25,065 bases of DNA from Verrucomicrobiia bacterium (GTDB taxonomy: Bacteria; Verrucomicrobiota; Verrucomicrobiia; Limisphaerales; DTLC01). Below the pieces are notes generated by a model. It had not been told where the DNA came from, did not search any database, and was given only the letters and a program-made list of their open reading frames with translations. The translations under genes and the position numbers were made by a program. Where the stretch lies: NCBI GenBank assembly GCA_025061935.1, contig JANWZY010000002.1:1-25065 (forward strand), written 5' to 3'. Positions 8,786 through 16,830 of the stretch are shown here, piece by piece (within the stretch, counting starts at the first letter, position 1; each line of letters opens with the position of its first letter).

Positions 8786-9090
8786 CTCGGAGTATTTTCA
8801 GGCAATTAGTCGCACGAGTCTTGGGACTAGTTCAAGTAGGCGCAAAAACCGCGTCGCGCCCGGGCTTTTCCTCACACTGGCCCCGCGACCAAGTGCGAGC
8901 TGCGGGCTACATATCAAGCGCCGGCGTCGGGGGGGTCTGAACGTCGAATCTTGTATTGATGCGGCGCTACTTGTTTTTGAGCGCCAATTCCCAACTTTAG
9001 CGTTCTGGACAGGGCGGTGATTGATTGTGTGCAGCGCGGCTTGAAAATACTTGGGCAAGTGTTAATTTAGGGTTCAAAAAGACGTACGCG
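8786..9090. other. Intergenic, no feature recognised
   Basis: Between the HEAT-repeat gene and the CBM48 gene. The open frame at 9025 continues into the CBM48 gene, but its first 22 codons do not resemble the family. I see no RNA gene, convincing promoter or terminator. Confidence 0.4.
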
Positions 9091-9477
9091 ATGAGGCCAG
9101 GCTTGGCAGGAGAAAAGGGCAGCCAATCGAATCGGCAAACTGATCAAGGAGGAGGCCACAGCACTGAGGGCAAGCAGTACTGGCTTGGCCGGCCTGATAG
9201 GTATTCGGCAAAACGCACGGCGAAGCCTGTGCAGTTCATGCTTTTGGCGCCGTATGCGAAGGAAGTGTACCTGATGGGTGACTTCAACAATTGGGACCCG
9301 CGCTCGATTCCGATGCAACGTCAGCCGGATGGTGGTTGGCGTGTCGAGGTCACCCTGCCGCACGGGCATCATAGGTATCTTTTCGTTGTGGATGGGGAAC
9401 CTGTGCTCGACCCGCGTGCTTACGGAGTCGTGCGCGACGCTGAGGGCCGCAGATACTCACTGATTGCGGTGAGTTAG
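9091..9477 (+). CDS. Stand-alone glycogen-binding (CBM48/AMPK-type) protein
   Basis: The 128-residue product consists of a polar N-terminal segment (about 45 residues, Gln/Gly/Ser-rich) and one carbohydrate-binding module of the CBM48/AMPK-beta type. The module shows the expected order: FMLLAPYAKEVYLMGDFNNW, then PMQRQPDGGWRVEVTLPHG, then YLFVVDGEPVLDP. The Trp of FNNW and of GGW usually stack on alpha-glucan. There is no attached amylase or branching-enzyme domain, so it may target a partner to glycogen or sense glucan; this is inferred. Start ATG 9091 is preferred to the ATG at 9025. Its stop overlaps the convergent tadA stop by 4 bp (9474-9477). Confidence 0.85.
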   Translation: MRPGLAGEKGSQSNRQTDQGGGHSTEGKQYWLGRPDRYSAKRTAKPVQFMLLAPYAKEVYLMGDFNNWDPRSIPMQRQPDGGWRVEVTLPHGHHRYLFVVDGEPVLDPRAYGVVRDAEGRRYSLIAVS

Positions 9478-10031
9478 GTCGGTGGCGGTGAATCGACCTG
9501 GCTTAATGTCCCTTGCAGTTCGTTTGACCTTGTTTTGTTGTTCCGCTGCTGTTTTTCCAAGGCACGCTGAGCTGCGAAAAAAGCTTGCAACAGCGCCTTG
9601 CATTCGGCCTCGCGGACGCCACCCATGACCTCACACTTATGGTTGAGTGATGGGAACTGGAGCAGGTTTAACGCGCTGCCGGCGGCGCCGGACTTCGGAT
9701 CAGCCACGCCGTAGACGACGCGCGCTACACGTGTGTGGACCAGTGCGCCGGCGCACATTGGACACGGTTCCTTCGTCACATAGACCGTGCAATCGTTGAG
9801 CCGCCAGTCGCCGACGGCTTCTTGTGCCTGTGTAAGGGCGAGCATTTCGGCGTGAGCAGTTGCGTCCTTGAGCAGCTCGACTTGGTTGTGAGCACGCGCA
9901 ATTATTTTGCCTTCGCGCACGACAACCGCGCCGACAGGCACTTCCCCGGCGTCGAAAGCTGCGCGCGCTTGGCGCAACGCTTCACCCATGAAATATTCGT
10001 CGCTGTGTATGTCTATAACGACTTCGCTCAC
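9474..10031 (-). CDS. tadA: tRNA-specific adenosine deaminase
   Basis: Deaminates A34 to inosine in the anticodon of tRNA-Arg(ACG), an essential wobble modification. Zinc-site residues are clear: His60-Ala-Glu62 (HAE, with Glu as proton shuttle) and PCPMC with Cys90 and Cys93. VPVGAVVV (31-38) and the ADPKSGAAGS loop are typical of TadA rather than cytidine or guanine deaminases. It starts at GTG 10031, which places the usual helix MGEALRQARAAF in register; ATG 9989 would be short. A tail of about 25 polar residues follows the normal end. Convergent with the CBM48 gene. Confidence 0.94.
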   Translation of the reverse strand: MSEVVIDIHSDEYFMGEALRQARAAFDAGEVPVGAVVVREGKIIARAHNQVELLKDATAHAEMLALTQAQEAVGDWRLNDCTVYVTKEPCPMCAGALVHTRVARVVYGVADPKSGAAGSALNLLQFPSLNHKCEVMGGVREAECKALLQAFFAAQRALEKQQRNNKTRSNELQGTLSQVDSPPPT

Positions 10032-10820
10032 GATGTCTTTCCCGACTGGAATGGTTGGGCGCGACCTGGCCGGGCATGTTTGAAAGCTCCACTACTTGTC
10101 ACCTGATTCGCGCCAACATGAGTTGACCCGTGGCGCGAGTCCCACAAGCACCTGAGCGCCAGGTTTTGGTCTGCCTGGTTTCTGATCGTTTTAACATCAA
10201 CCATGTTCAGAGGTTAGTCACGTTGAAGCGTGGCACTACACCGTACTACAGCTTATCCTGGCGGTGCCTGCGTCGTTGCGTTTACGCACTGGATCAGACC
10301 GGCCAGGCAGTCTTGGCTTCGACGCCGCGCGGCGCTGTTTCTCCGCTTGAACTTCATCGCTCAGTTTTTCCCAGTTTCGAGTGTCCGCCCGCGCACGGCC
10401 CCGAAAATACCTAATCGAGGTTGGGAGGCAAGTGATGGTGCGAATGAATAAGCTTCTCGGGCGTGAGCGCGCCCGGCCCGGGTTTTTGATGCCCTATTAA
10501 CGCCGGGTTTTCTGTCGGGTGAAGCCTGCTGTGTGCCGCGAAAACCGGCCAAGAGTCTTTGAGAAGCCAGCCAAGCCATTGGATGTGGGAGTTTAATGTT
10601 GTGGGAGTGTGAGCTTTGCGGGGTTAGTTCGAGGCTGGATAGGCCTTGCTGCGTCGCGATGGGGCAATGCCCGCACGCGACTGTTTGGTGTTCGTGTAAA
10701 CACACCGACATGCGCTCAAATATCGGGGGTGGTGAGTTGGCTTGTGGACTGGTTCAGCTCGGTTGAAGCTCAGTAGTTAATGGTCAACGTCGCCTTGGCG
10801 TTGGGATACTCGGATTCGTG
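10032..10820. other. Intergenic region upstream of tadA
   Basis: About 790 bp without a supported gene. Short frames at 10130-10451 (plus) and 10361-10711 (minus) have no recognisable motif. A hairpin CGGGCG/CGCCCG at 10458-10475 followed 7 nt later by five T (10483-10487) could be a weak plus-strand terminator, but no plus-strand gene reads into it. No tRNA or known small RNA was recognised. Confidence 0.4.
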
Positions 10821-11321
10821 CTAGCGGCTGGGCCGGGATTCTTCCAAAGTCCATTCGTTGTGCCCGTCCCGGTGGCAATGACAGTGCGCTGCGAAGAAGC
10901 CGCCCCTGTGCTGCCAGAACAACGGCCAAATTTGTTGGCGATCTGTGTCTGGCAGTGGCAAGGACGCAATTTTGTCTTGCGCGAAGAATGCGAATTTGCC
11001 TTCGGCGTTTGGTGGGGGGACAGATTTGAGCCGTTTTGTGACCTCGAACAGGAACATTAGCCAGTGGCTTTGGCCTTGATAGCCGTGTTCGCTCACAATC
11101 CCTGTAAGGTGCAGATCTGCGGGTGTGATTTCCAGGCCGAGTTCTTCCTTCGCTTCGCGGCATGCGCAAGCGTATGGTGATTCGCCGATCTCCATTCTGA
11201 GTTTCCCGCCGGGCGGGCTCCACAGCCCGCGATTCGGGTCTTGTGCCCGGTTGAGCAGCAGCACTTCGTCCTGGTCATTGAAACAGTAGAGTAGGGTCGA
11301 GACACGGTACGGCAACTGCAT
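10821..11321 (-). CDS. Nudix hydrolase
   Basis: Hydrolyses a nucleoside diphosphate linked to another group; substrate not predictable. From ATG 11321 the product has 166 residues. The Nudix box is at 39-63: GGKLRMEIGESPYACACREA followed by KEELGL. The metal-binding REAKEEL core is intact, but there are seven rather than five residues between the first Gly and Glu. SPPGGK and YQGQSHWLMFLFEV support a MutT/8-oxo-dGTP or broad NTP pyrophosphatase-like subgroup. An in-frame ATG 20 codons upstream (11381) is possible but adds a segment unlike the family. It is probably the last gene after the CPBP protease and comF on the minus strand, with a 120-bp gap after comF. Confidence 0.88.
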   Translation of the reverse strand: MQLPYRVSTLLYCFNDQDEVLLLNRAQDPNRGLWSPPGGKLRMEIGESPYACACREAKEELGLEITPADLHLTGIVSEHGYQGQSHWLMFLFEVTKRLKSVPPPNAEGKFAFFAQDKIASLPLPDTDRQQIWPLFWQHRGGFFAAHCHCHRDGHNEWTLEESRPSR

Positions 11322-11441
11322 GGACCAAATGAACCAACACTTGCGTGGCGAATCAAGCAAAGGACGAGGTGCAGTCCGCACGTCGGCGCGCCAGCGGTTC
11401 TTGGTTAATGCCGAGGGGGATAGAGGCAGAAAAGCGTGAGT

Positions 11442-12200
11442 TTAGTTGCCGCGAGCGACGGTCCAGACACGTACTTCTGCAGCGCCGGCTTCAATTAGTG
11501 CTTTGGCGCATGCATTTGTGGTCGCGCCTGTGGTAAACACGTCGTCAACAAGCACGATGCGCGCGCCATCGAGTCGCCGGCCGCGGCGCACTGCGAACGC
11601 GCCACGCATATTTTTCGCGCGCTGGTCGCGGGTCAGCAGCGTTTGTGTCGGTGTGTAGAGCACGCGCCGCAGGGTTTTCGCATCCATTGGGATGCTTGTA
11701 GCGGCGGCTAGGCGTGCGCCGAGCCGCTCGGCCTGATTGAACCCGCGCTCGCGTTTCCGCGCCGGATGCAGTGGCACCGGCACAATCAGATCGACCTTTT
11801 CACGGGTCAGCTCTGGCGCAGCGCACATGATAAAAAGTTCGGCAAGGAAAGGTTCGAACCACACGGCGCTTTGGTATTTGTACCGGTGTATCACCTCACG
11901 TATCGGTTCATCGGTTGTCACTGCTGCCCGCGCGCGGCTGAAGTAAAGCTTGGCGCCGCTGCAATTGCGGCATTCGAACGGTACGGTGATCTCGCCCGGA
12001 TACGGCATGCCGCACCGGTCGCAAACCGGTGGCTGCACGAACCGCACGCGGGCCCGGCACCCGTCGCACACGTAACCTTGGGCTGCAGTGGCGCGGCCAC
12101 TCCGGCAGACCTGACAGACGTCGGGGAATAAGAGGCCAAGTAGCGCGTTGCCTAACCGCCTCCATTGCGCGAGTGCCGCATTAAAAAACGATTTGACCAT
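11442..12200 (-). CDS. comF: ComF-family phosphoribosyltransferase-like protein
   Basis: Homologous to competence protein ComF/GntX, needed in naturally transformable bacteria for handling incoming single-stranded DNA. The 252-residue product has an N-terminal double zinc-finger region with four Cys pairs (29/32, 45/48, 60/63, 77/80), then VPVPLHPARKRERGFNQAE (140-158) and the PRPP-binding loop VLVDDVFTTGAT (216-227). All are family hallmarks, and the protein looks complete. Start ATG 12200 lies 20 bp inside the end of the CPBP protease gene, suggesting translational coupling; an ATG at 12233 is an alternative. No other competence gene is adjacent, though cinA occurs about 11 kb away. Confidence 0.92.
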   Translation of the reverse strand: MVKSFFNAALAQWRRLGNALLGLLFPDVCQVCRSGRATAAQGYVCDGCRARVRFVQPPVCDRCGMPYPGEITVPFECRNCSGAKLYFSRARAAVTTDEPIREVIHRYKYQSAVWFEPFLAELFIMCAAPELTREKVDLIVPVPLHPARKRERGFNQAERLGARLAAATSIPMDAKTLRRVLYTPTQTLLTRDQRAKNMRGAFAVRRGRRLDGARIVLVDDVFTTGATTNACAKALIEAGAAEVRVWTVARGN

Positions 12201-13089
12201 AAGTTTTTTTCTGTACCTGTGGCCGGAGCACACGTACCAGGACGATGTAAAGTACGATCAACACCGGTAGGACAACCCAGCCGTCAACTAGTTTTCGCGT
12301 ACCCCAGAGGGCCGTGTTTGCATGTTCGGCTTGTACTGTCAGCCATCCGTAAAGTTTTAACATGAATACCCATCCTGCATGCAGGCCAATGGGGAAATGC
12401 AAGCTGCCGGTGCGCTGGAACCCGAGGCACAGTATGGCGCCCACAAGCCAAAGGTTGATGAGCATTGGTGCGATCCGCTTGAATTGGAGGAATCCTTCGA
12501 ACATGTGCCCCAGCACGACGAAGCCGCTCAGCCAGCCAATAGGCCCTTGCACGCGTCCGCTTTGCACAAAATGTGCGGTCGCGAACAACAGGCTGCTTAC
12601 GACCAGCGCAAACCACCAATGCCATACCTTTCTCAGAGCGCCGAACAGCGCGCCGCGAAACAGTGTTTCTTCCAGCACGGCTACAACAGCCGCTGTGGCT
12701 GTTATGCCTGCCAGTTTGAGAACCCAGGCTGTGCCAGCCAGGCTTGGTTCGAGCGTGCGTGCGCCTGTAACCAGCGCGAGGCTTGCGACCGCAAGGACTG
12801 TGCCCGAGCCGAGCGCTGCGCCACTGCAAATCATAGCTAATGGACGGGGATGTCCGGCCAGACCGAGAGCTGCTGGCGAGTTAAGCCCGGTGGCGCGTAG
12901 CAGCGGCCACAGCCCGATAAGCGCGGCAACGAGCATGGTCCGGTTCACAAATCTGTGGAAAGGTTGGCGCGCCAATCCCGGGAAGGTTTCGGAAACCGCC
13001 TGGGCGAACTGGTAAACGCAAGGCGCGACCAACGCGCCGCACAGTAACACAGCCGCGACGTAGATGAGCACTGCCCGCAGCGGTCGCAT
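12181..13089 (-). CDS. CPBP-family intramembrane metalloprotease
   Basis: Multi-pass membrane protein of 302 residues with the CPBP (Abi/CAAX protease and bacteriocin-processing) core. Motif 1 EETLFRG has Glu140-Glu141 and Arg145, motif 2 includes FATAHF with His173, and motif 3 is the helix with IGLHAGW containing His237. These Glu and His residues form the metal site in the Rce1-like family. Seven or eight hydrophobic segments are visible. Substrate is unknown; relatives process prenylated proteins, bacteriocins or anti-sigma factors. It overlaps comF by 20 bp and is divergent from the MscS gene. Confidence 0.88.
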   Translation of the reverse strand: MRPLRAVLIYVAAVLLCGALVAPCVYQFAQAVSETFPGLARQPFHRFVNRTMLVAALIGLWPLLRATGLNSPAALGLAGHPRPLAMICSGAALGSGTVLAVASLALVTGARTLEPSLAGTAWVLKLAGITATAAVVAVLEETLFRGALFGALRKVWHWWFALVVSSLLFATAHFVQSGRVQGPIGWLSGFVVLGHMFEGFLQFKRIAPMLINLWLVGAILCLGFQRTGSLHFPIGLHAGWVFMLKLYGWLTVQAEHANTALWGTRKLVDGWVVLPVLIVLYIVLVRVLRPQVQKKTYGQIVF

Positions 13090-13244
13090 ACGCAGATGCT
13101 ACCGGGAGCTTGAGCAAGTGCCAAGTACCGGCCCGGCGTGTGGGCAGTGTGTGCGTGGCGTGTCGGTGTGTCCAGTTCGTGGCGCCTGCTATAGCGCAGA
13201 TTGCTTGCCATGAACCGGTCATGTCGTTTGTAATCGTTGCAGCT

Positions 13245-14594
13245 ATGAAACGGAGAGCCGACTTACTGTTGCGCATTTACATTGCGGTAGTGGTGATTGT
13301 GCTTGGTTGGTGCGTATGGAGCTCGGTCGCTGCGCGTGACGCTGCTGCGGCACCGACGAACGCGGTGCAACTAAGCGGCGATACTGCTGCTGCACCGGCT
13401 CCGCAACAGTTGGGTTCGAAGAAGGTCGAGCCGGCCAAGTCCAAGCCGGCGCCACGCTGGGTCGAGAAGCTGTCGGCGGAACTGCCGTTTTTGAAGTGGG
13501 AATTGTGGGGCAACGCGCTGTGGAAGTACCTGTTCTCGTTTGTGTACATCTTTTTGGCGTTTTATGTATCGAAGCTTGTGGATTACCTGACGCGGTTCTG
13601 GCTTCGGCGCTGGGCTGAACGGACCGAGACCAAGTTCGACGATCTTCTGCTGGACCTGCTGCGTGGGCCGGTGAAGGTGATCGCGTTTGTATTTTTCCTG
13701 CGCGTCGGTCTGGACGTGTTCGAGTGGCCGGATGTGGTTCAGAAGTATCTCAGCAAAGCGTTCGCGGTGGTTGTGGCATGCGCGGCCACGTACCTTGTAC
13801 TCAAGTTTGTGGACCTGTTGCTCGGCTATTGGCGTATGCGGAGCGCGGCCGAGGCCGAGCGCGCGTTCGATGAGCAGCTATTTCCGCTTGTGCGCAAAGC
13901 GCTCAAGCTTTTCATCATCGTTGTGGCTGTGCTTGTGACTCTGACGAATATTGGCGTGGACGTGACCGCCGCCATAGCGTCGTTATCCATTGGCGGGCTT
14001 GCTGTAGGTTTAGCGGCACAGGACACACTGGCGAACCTGTTCGGTGCGGTTGCCGTGTTCATTGATAAGCCGTTCCGGATCGGCGACCGCATCCAGCTCG
14101 AAAATGTGGATGGCGTGGTCGAAAGCATAGGTTTGCGCAGTACACGTGTGCGGAATCTTGACGGGCACCTGATCACCGTGCCGAACAAAACTATGGGTAA
14201 CACAGTCATCACGAACATCACGCGCAGGCCGAACATCCGGACGACAATGAACATCAGCATTACCTACGATACGCCCGCGCCCAAGGTGAAGCGCGCCGTC
14301 GAGCTTCTGCATGAGATTTACCGCGCGCATCCCAAAACACACGATGTGTGGATTAGCTTCAATAAATTCGCGGATTCGTCACTGAACATTCTTGTGATCC
14401 ACTGGTGGGCCGGTACCGATTACAAGGAATACTTGGCGGGCATACATGAACTGAACCTACGGGTCAAGGAGCGGTTCGACGCCGAAGGGATAAATTTTGC
14501 GTTCCCGACTCAGACCATTTATCTGAAACACGACTCGGGCGCCACTGCCAATGTCGGGCTTGGTGCTCCGGGCGTGCCGCCTACCCGCGGATAG
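13245..14594 (+). CDS. MscS-family mechanosensitive channel
   Basis: Small-conductance mechanosensitive channel protecting cells against hypo-osmotic shock by releasing solutes. The 449-residue product starts with a signal-like helix (about 9-30), an Ala/Pro-rich linker, three to four membrane helices (about 95-115, 143-158, 173-193, 218-240), then the pore-lining TM3 (241-272, alternating Gly/Ala: SLSIGGLAVGLAAQDTLANL). FIDKPFRIGDRI begins the cytoplasmic beta domain, followed by VESIGLRSTRVRNLDGHLI and NKTMGNTVITN. It is longer at the N-terminus than E. coli MscS (286 residues). The frame extends upstream to 13110, but ATG 13245 gives the sensible signal sequence. Divergent from the CPBP protease, convergent with the MgtE-like gene. 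Confidence 0.93.
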   Translation: MKRRADLLLRIYIAVVVIVLGWCVWSSVAARDAAAAPTNAVQLSGDTAAAPAPQQLGSKKVEPAKSKPAPRWVEKLSAELPFLKWELWGNALWKYLFSFVYIFLAFYVSKLVDYLTRFWLRRWAERTETKFDDLLLDLLRGPVKVIAFVFFLRVGLDVFEWPDVVQKYLSKAFAVVVACAATYLVLKFVDLLLGYWRMRSAAEAERAFDEQLFPLVRKALKLFIIVVAVLVTLTNIGVDVTAAIASLSIGGLAVGLAAQDTLANLFGAVAVFIDKPFRIGDRIQLENVDGVVESIGLRSTRVRNLDGHLITVPNKTMGNTVITNITRRPNIRTTMNISITYDTPAPKVKRAVELLHEIYRAHPKTHDVWISFNKFADSSLNILVIHWWAGTDYKEYLAGIHELNLRVKERFDAEGINFAFPTQTIYLKHDSGATANVGLGAPGVPPTRG

Positions 14595-14630
14595 ACAGGC
14601 GCATTAGTGGACGCGTCCGGCGCGCGCCGC

Positions 14631-14701
14631 TGCGCCAGGTGGTAGTCGAAGCTTATGAGCCGGATTCGCGGCAGCGATTCCGGTTCGTTGCTCCTGGCGC
14701 A
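14631..14701. terminator. Large nested hairpin between convergent genes
   Basis: A perfect 9-bp outer stem (TGCGCCAGG 14631-14639 with CCTGGCGCA 14693-14701) encloses a second hairpin of 13-base arms with one mismatch and one G-U pair (14657-14669 with 14674-14686, loop GGCA). It lies between the MscS stop (14594) and the MgtE-like stop (14731). No T-tract is present, so it may be a bidirectional, Rho-assisted or mRNA-stabilising structure instead of a simple intrinsic terminator. Confidence 0.5.
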
Positions 14702-14730
14702 AGCGGTGCGTTTGCAGACGGTATGGTATG

Positions 14731-15711
14731 CTATAGCACCAGCGCCGCCGCGCCAAAATAAATGATGAGCGTGGTGATATCCGTGAGCGCCAGCGTGACC
14801 GGCCCGGCGGCGATGCGCGGGTCCAGCCGCAGCGCGTGTATTGTGGCCGGCACGGTTACACCCCAGAAGCACGCTACTGTCATTGCTCCCGATATACTAG
14901 CGCCGACTAGCGCTGCATGTATCGGCGTGCCGCGCCAGACCAGTGCCACAGTAGCTACGAGCGCGCCGCACGCACCGCCCAGCAGCAGTGCGGTGGGCAC
15001 TTCGCGCCGCAGCGCGTGGATGAACCATTGCCATGTGGGCCGTCGCCCGTGCAGCGTCCGGATTGTCATCAGCAGCGACTGGATGCTCACGCTTTCGCCC
15101 AGACCGAGCACCACTGTCAGGAAAAAAGCCAACACGATTGCCTGGATGAGCGTGGCTTCGAATAAACCTGCGAGCAGCGCGCAGACTGTGCCACTGGCGA
15201 CCGTGGCTAGGAGCCATGGGAACCGGTACCTGAACGCACTGAGCGGCCGCGCCTCGCGCATGGCTGCGGCGCGCAAGCCGATCGCCTCGAACAGCTCGTG
15301 CATTCTGTCGCGTTCGGTGAGGTCAAAAATTTCTTCAGTGAACAGTGTCATGTCCACCACACCGATTAATCGGCGCTGCGCGTCCACGACTGGGAGGGCA
15401 AGGAACCTGTGCATGGCGAATCGCTCGCATGCTTCGAGTACGGTTGCGGTTTCGGGCAGCGCGACTACGCGCGTAAGCATCACATCCTTGATGCGCTTGT
15501 CTGGGGCGGCCATTAGCAACCTGCGGACGGGCAGCACGCCCGTGAGCTGACCGGCCTCGTTCACGACGTAGAAATACACGATTCGCTCGCCCAGGTCCTG
15601 CTTCCGTAAGGCTTCGAGCGCCTCGGCTACCGTCATGTCCTGGTTCAACGCGGAGAAGTCGCGGCGCGCGTATTGAGAGACGGGTTGCTCCAGGTGCTGC
15701 TGTTCGGTCAT
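14731..15711 (-). CDS. MgtE-like divalent cation transporter lacking the N domain
   Basis: The 326-residue product has two CBS domains (about 13-70 and 74-132: MTVAEALEAL, DVMLTRVVALPETATVLEAC, FLALPVVDAQRRLIGVVD) joined by the plug-like helix to an MgtE membrane domain with five helices (about 165-326). LDPRIAAGPVTLALTDITT near the C-terminus matches the MgtE pore motif, with Asp311 at the Mg-coordinating position. The usual glycine-rich GGNxGxQ segment is replaced by GLGESVSIQS (203-212). The superhelical MgtE N domain is absent. Start ATG 15711 has a good Shine-Dalgarno sequence (AAAGGAACTT before ATG); an upstream frame to 15768 is not needed. Mg2+ or Co2+ transport is expected, but the altered motif leaves specificity open. 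Confidence 0.85.
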   Translation of the reverse strand: MTEQQHLEQPVSQYARRDFSALNQDMTVAEALEALRKQDLGERIVYFYVVNEAGQLTGVLPVRRLLMAAPDKRIKDVMLTRVVALPETATVLEACERFAMHRFLALPVVDAQRRLIGVVDMTLFTEEIFDLTERDRMHELFEAIGLRAAAMREARPLSAFRYRFPWLLATVASGTVCALLAGLFEATLIQAIVLAFFLTVVLGLGESVSIQSLLMTIRTLHGRRPTWQWFIHALRREVPTALLLGGACGALVATVALVWRGTPIHAALVGASISGAMTVACFWGVTVPATIHALRLDPRIAAGPVTLALTDITTLIIYFGAAALVL

Positions 15712-15855
15712 AAGTTCCTTTTGCCAATAGCGCCGGGCCAGTGCTCGGACTTGCGCTCCGCCCCCCACCGTTGCCTCTTGTCCGGAGGATATTCGGACGC
15801 GACAGTTACCTCGAGGTTGGCGAAAAGTGCCTGTCGAAAACTGCTCCGCGCGGGT

Positions 15856-16200
15856 TCAGCCTGGCGGCCAATGCATTCGGCGCCCGCCCAGGATGTGGCA
15901 GTGCAAGTGCGGCACCGCTTCGCCTGCGTCCGGCCCGTTGTTAATCACCAGCCTGTAGCCTGTGTGTTTGAGGCCGAGTTTTTCGGCCACTTCTGCCGCT
16001 TTCAGGAGCAAATGCCCAAGCAATTCTTTGTCTTCCTGGGTCGCCTCGGCGATGCGCGGGATCGGCTTTTTGGGCACGACCAGTACGTGCACGGGCGCTT
16101 GCGGGTTGATATCGTGGAAAGCTGCGACAAGCTCGTCTTCGTAAACGAACCTGGCCGGGCTTTCGCGCGCTATGATTTTTTCAAAAATGGTTTTGGCCAT
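15856..16200 (-). CDS. HIT-family (HINT-type) hydrolase
   Basis: Small purine nucleotide-binding hydrolase of 114 residues, the normal length of bacterial HinT proteins, which cleave nucleoside phosphoramidates and acyl-adenylates. The signature HLHCHILGGR gives the histidine triad His98, His100, His102, with His100 as expected nucleophile. FEKIIARESPA, FHDINPQAPVHVLVVPKKPI and YRLVINNGPDAGEAVPHLH fit the family throughout. It lies between an unknown gene (75 bp upstream) and the MgtE-like gene on the same strand and may be part of the nrdR-led operon. Confidence 0.95.
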   Translation of the reverse strand: MAKTIFEKIIARESPARFVYEDELVAAFHDINPQAPVHVLVVPKKPIPRIAEATQEDKELLGHLLLKAAEVAEKLGLKHTGYRLVINNGPDAGEAVPHLHCHILGGRRMHWPPG

Positions 16201-16275
16201 AGCTGGGTTGTGAGTGTGTCAACGTGCCAGTGGGCGTCAATGTCAACCTGCTTGGGCGCTTGCAGGTGCCTTCGC

Positions 16276-16830
16276 TTACTGGATGATCATGGCGCAGGTT
16301 TTATCGGCTGCCTCGGCTTCGAGGCACTCGCGCATGTAAGCCACAATCTGGTCGCTGAGCGCTTCGCACGTTGCGTTCCACCGGCGCAGGCCGCAGAGGC
16401 GTTTTACGCATCCGCGCAATCCACGGAAGCGTAACGGCCCAATCGCGTTGCGAAGTTGCCTGCGCATTAGCCTGCGTAGTTCGAGGAAAAAGAGCAGTTC
16501 GACTCCGTCAACAACTTCGGCCAGTTCTGCCAGGTCCGACTCTGTGTGGGTGCTGGTGTGTGTATTGCGCGCGGCCTCACGCGCGGCGCGTTCAAGCGCG
16601 GTTAGCACCTTTTCGAGCGCGACCGCGAACTCGCCCAACGACACGGAGGTCCGCTTCAGTTCGTGCTTGAAGTAATGGAAAACCGCCGCAGCAGCTTCGT
16701 TCACCGCCTCGGTATCCAGAGCTGCGTGCGCGCCACCGGTCGATTCGAACCTGATCATTTCCGGTCGCAGCGGCACGGCTGTGCCGTTGGGCAGCTCAAA
16801 CAGCAGGCAATCATCGGCTAGCAAGATCAT
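16276..16830 (-). CDS. Unknown protein coupled to nrdR
   Basis: The 184-residue product is not recognised. Its ATG (16830-16828) overlaps the nrdR stop in an ATGA arrangement, so it is almost certainly translated from the same transcript. The first 35 residues look like short beta strands (ILLADDCLLFELPNGTAVPL), the rest is mostly helical with Ala/Glu/Leu-rich stretches (65-100, 105-125). The end has basic segments and several Cys (Cys140, Cys145, Cys154, Cys168, Cys178). No signal peptide or membrane helix. Context suggests a role linked to nucleotide metabolism or DNA replication, but this is only association. Confidence 0.75.
   Translation of the reverse strand: MILLADDCLLFELPNGTAVPLRPEMIRFESTGGAHAALDTEAVNEAAAAVFHYFKHELKRTSVSLGEFAVALEKVLTALERAAREAARNTHTSTHTESDLAELAEVVDGVELLFFLELRRLMRRQLRNAIGPLRFRGLRGCVKRLCGLRRWNATCEALSDQIVAYMRECLEAEAADKTCAMIIQ

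Noticed and set aside
10130..10451. Small plus-strand frames upstream of tadA
   Set aside because: Overlapping frames in different phases, no motif, no credible ribosome binding site.
11840..11870. GGTTCGAACC as a tRNA T-arm
   Set aside because: It is inside the comF coding region and no cloverleaf can be formed around it.
13110..13244. N-terminal extension of the MscS channel
   Set aside because: The 45 added residues are Cys-rich and unlike a signal sequence; ATG 13245 gives a proper hydrophobic leader.
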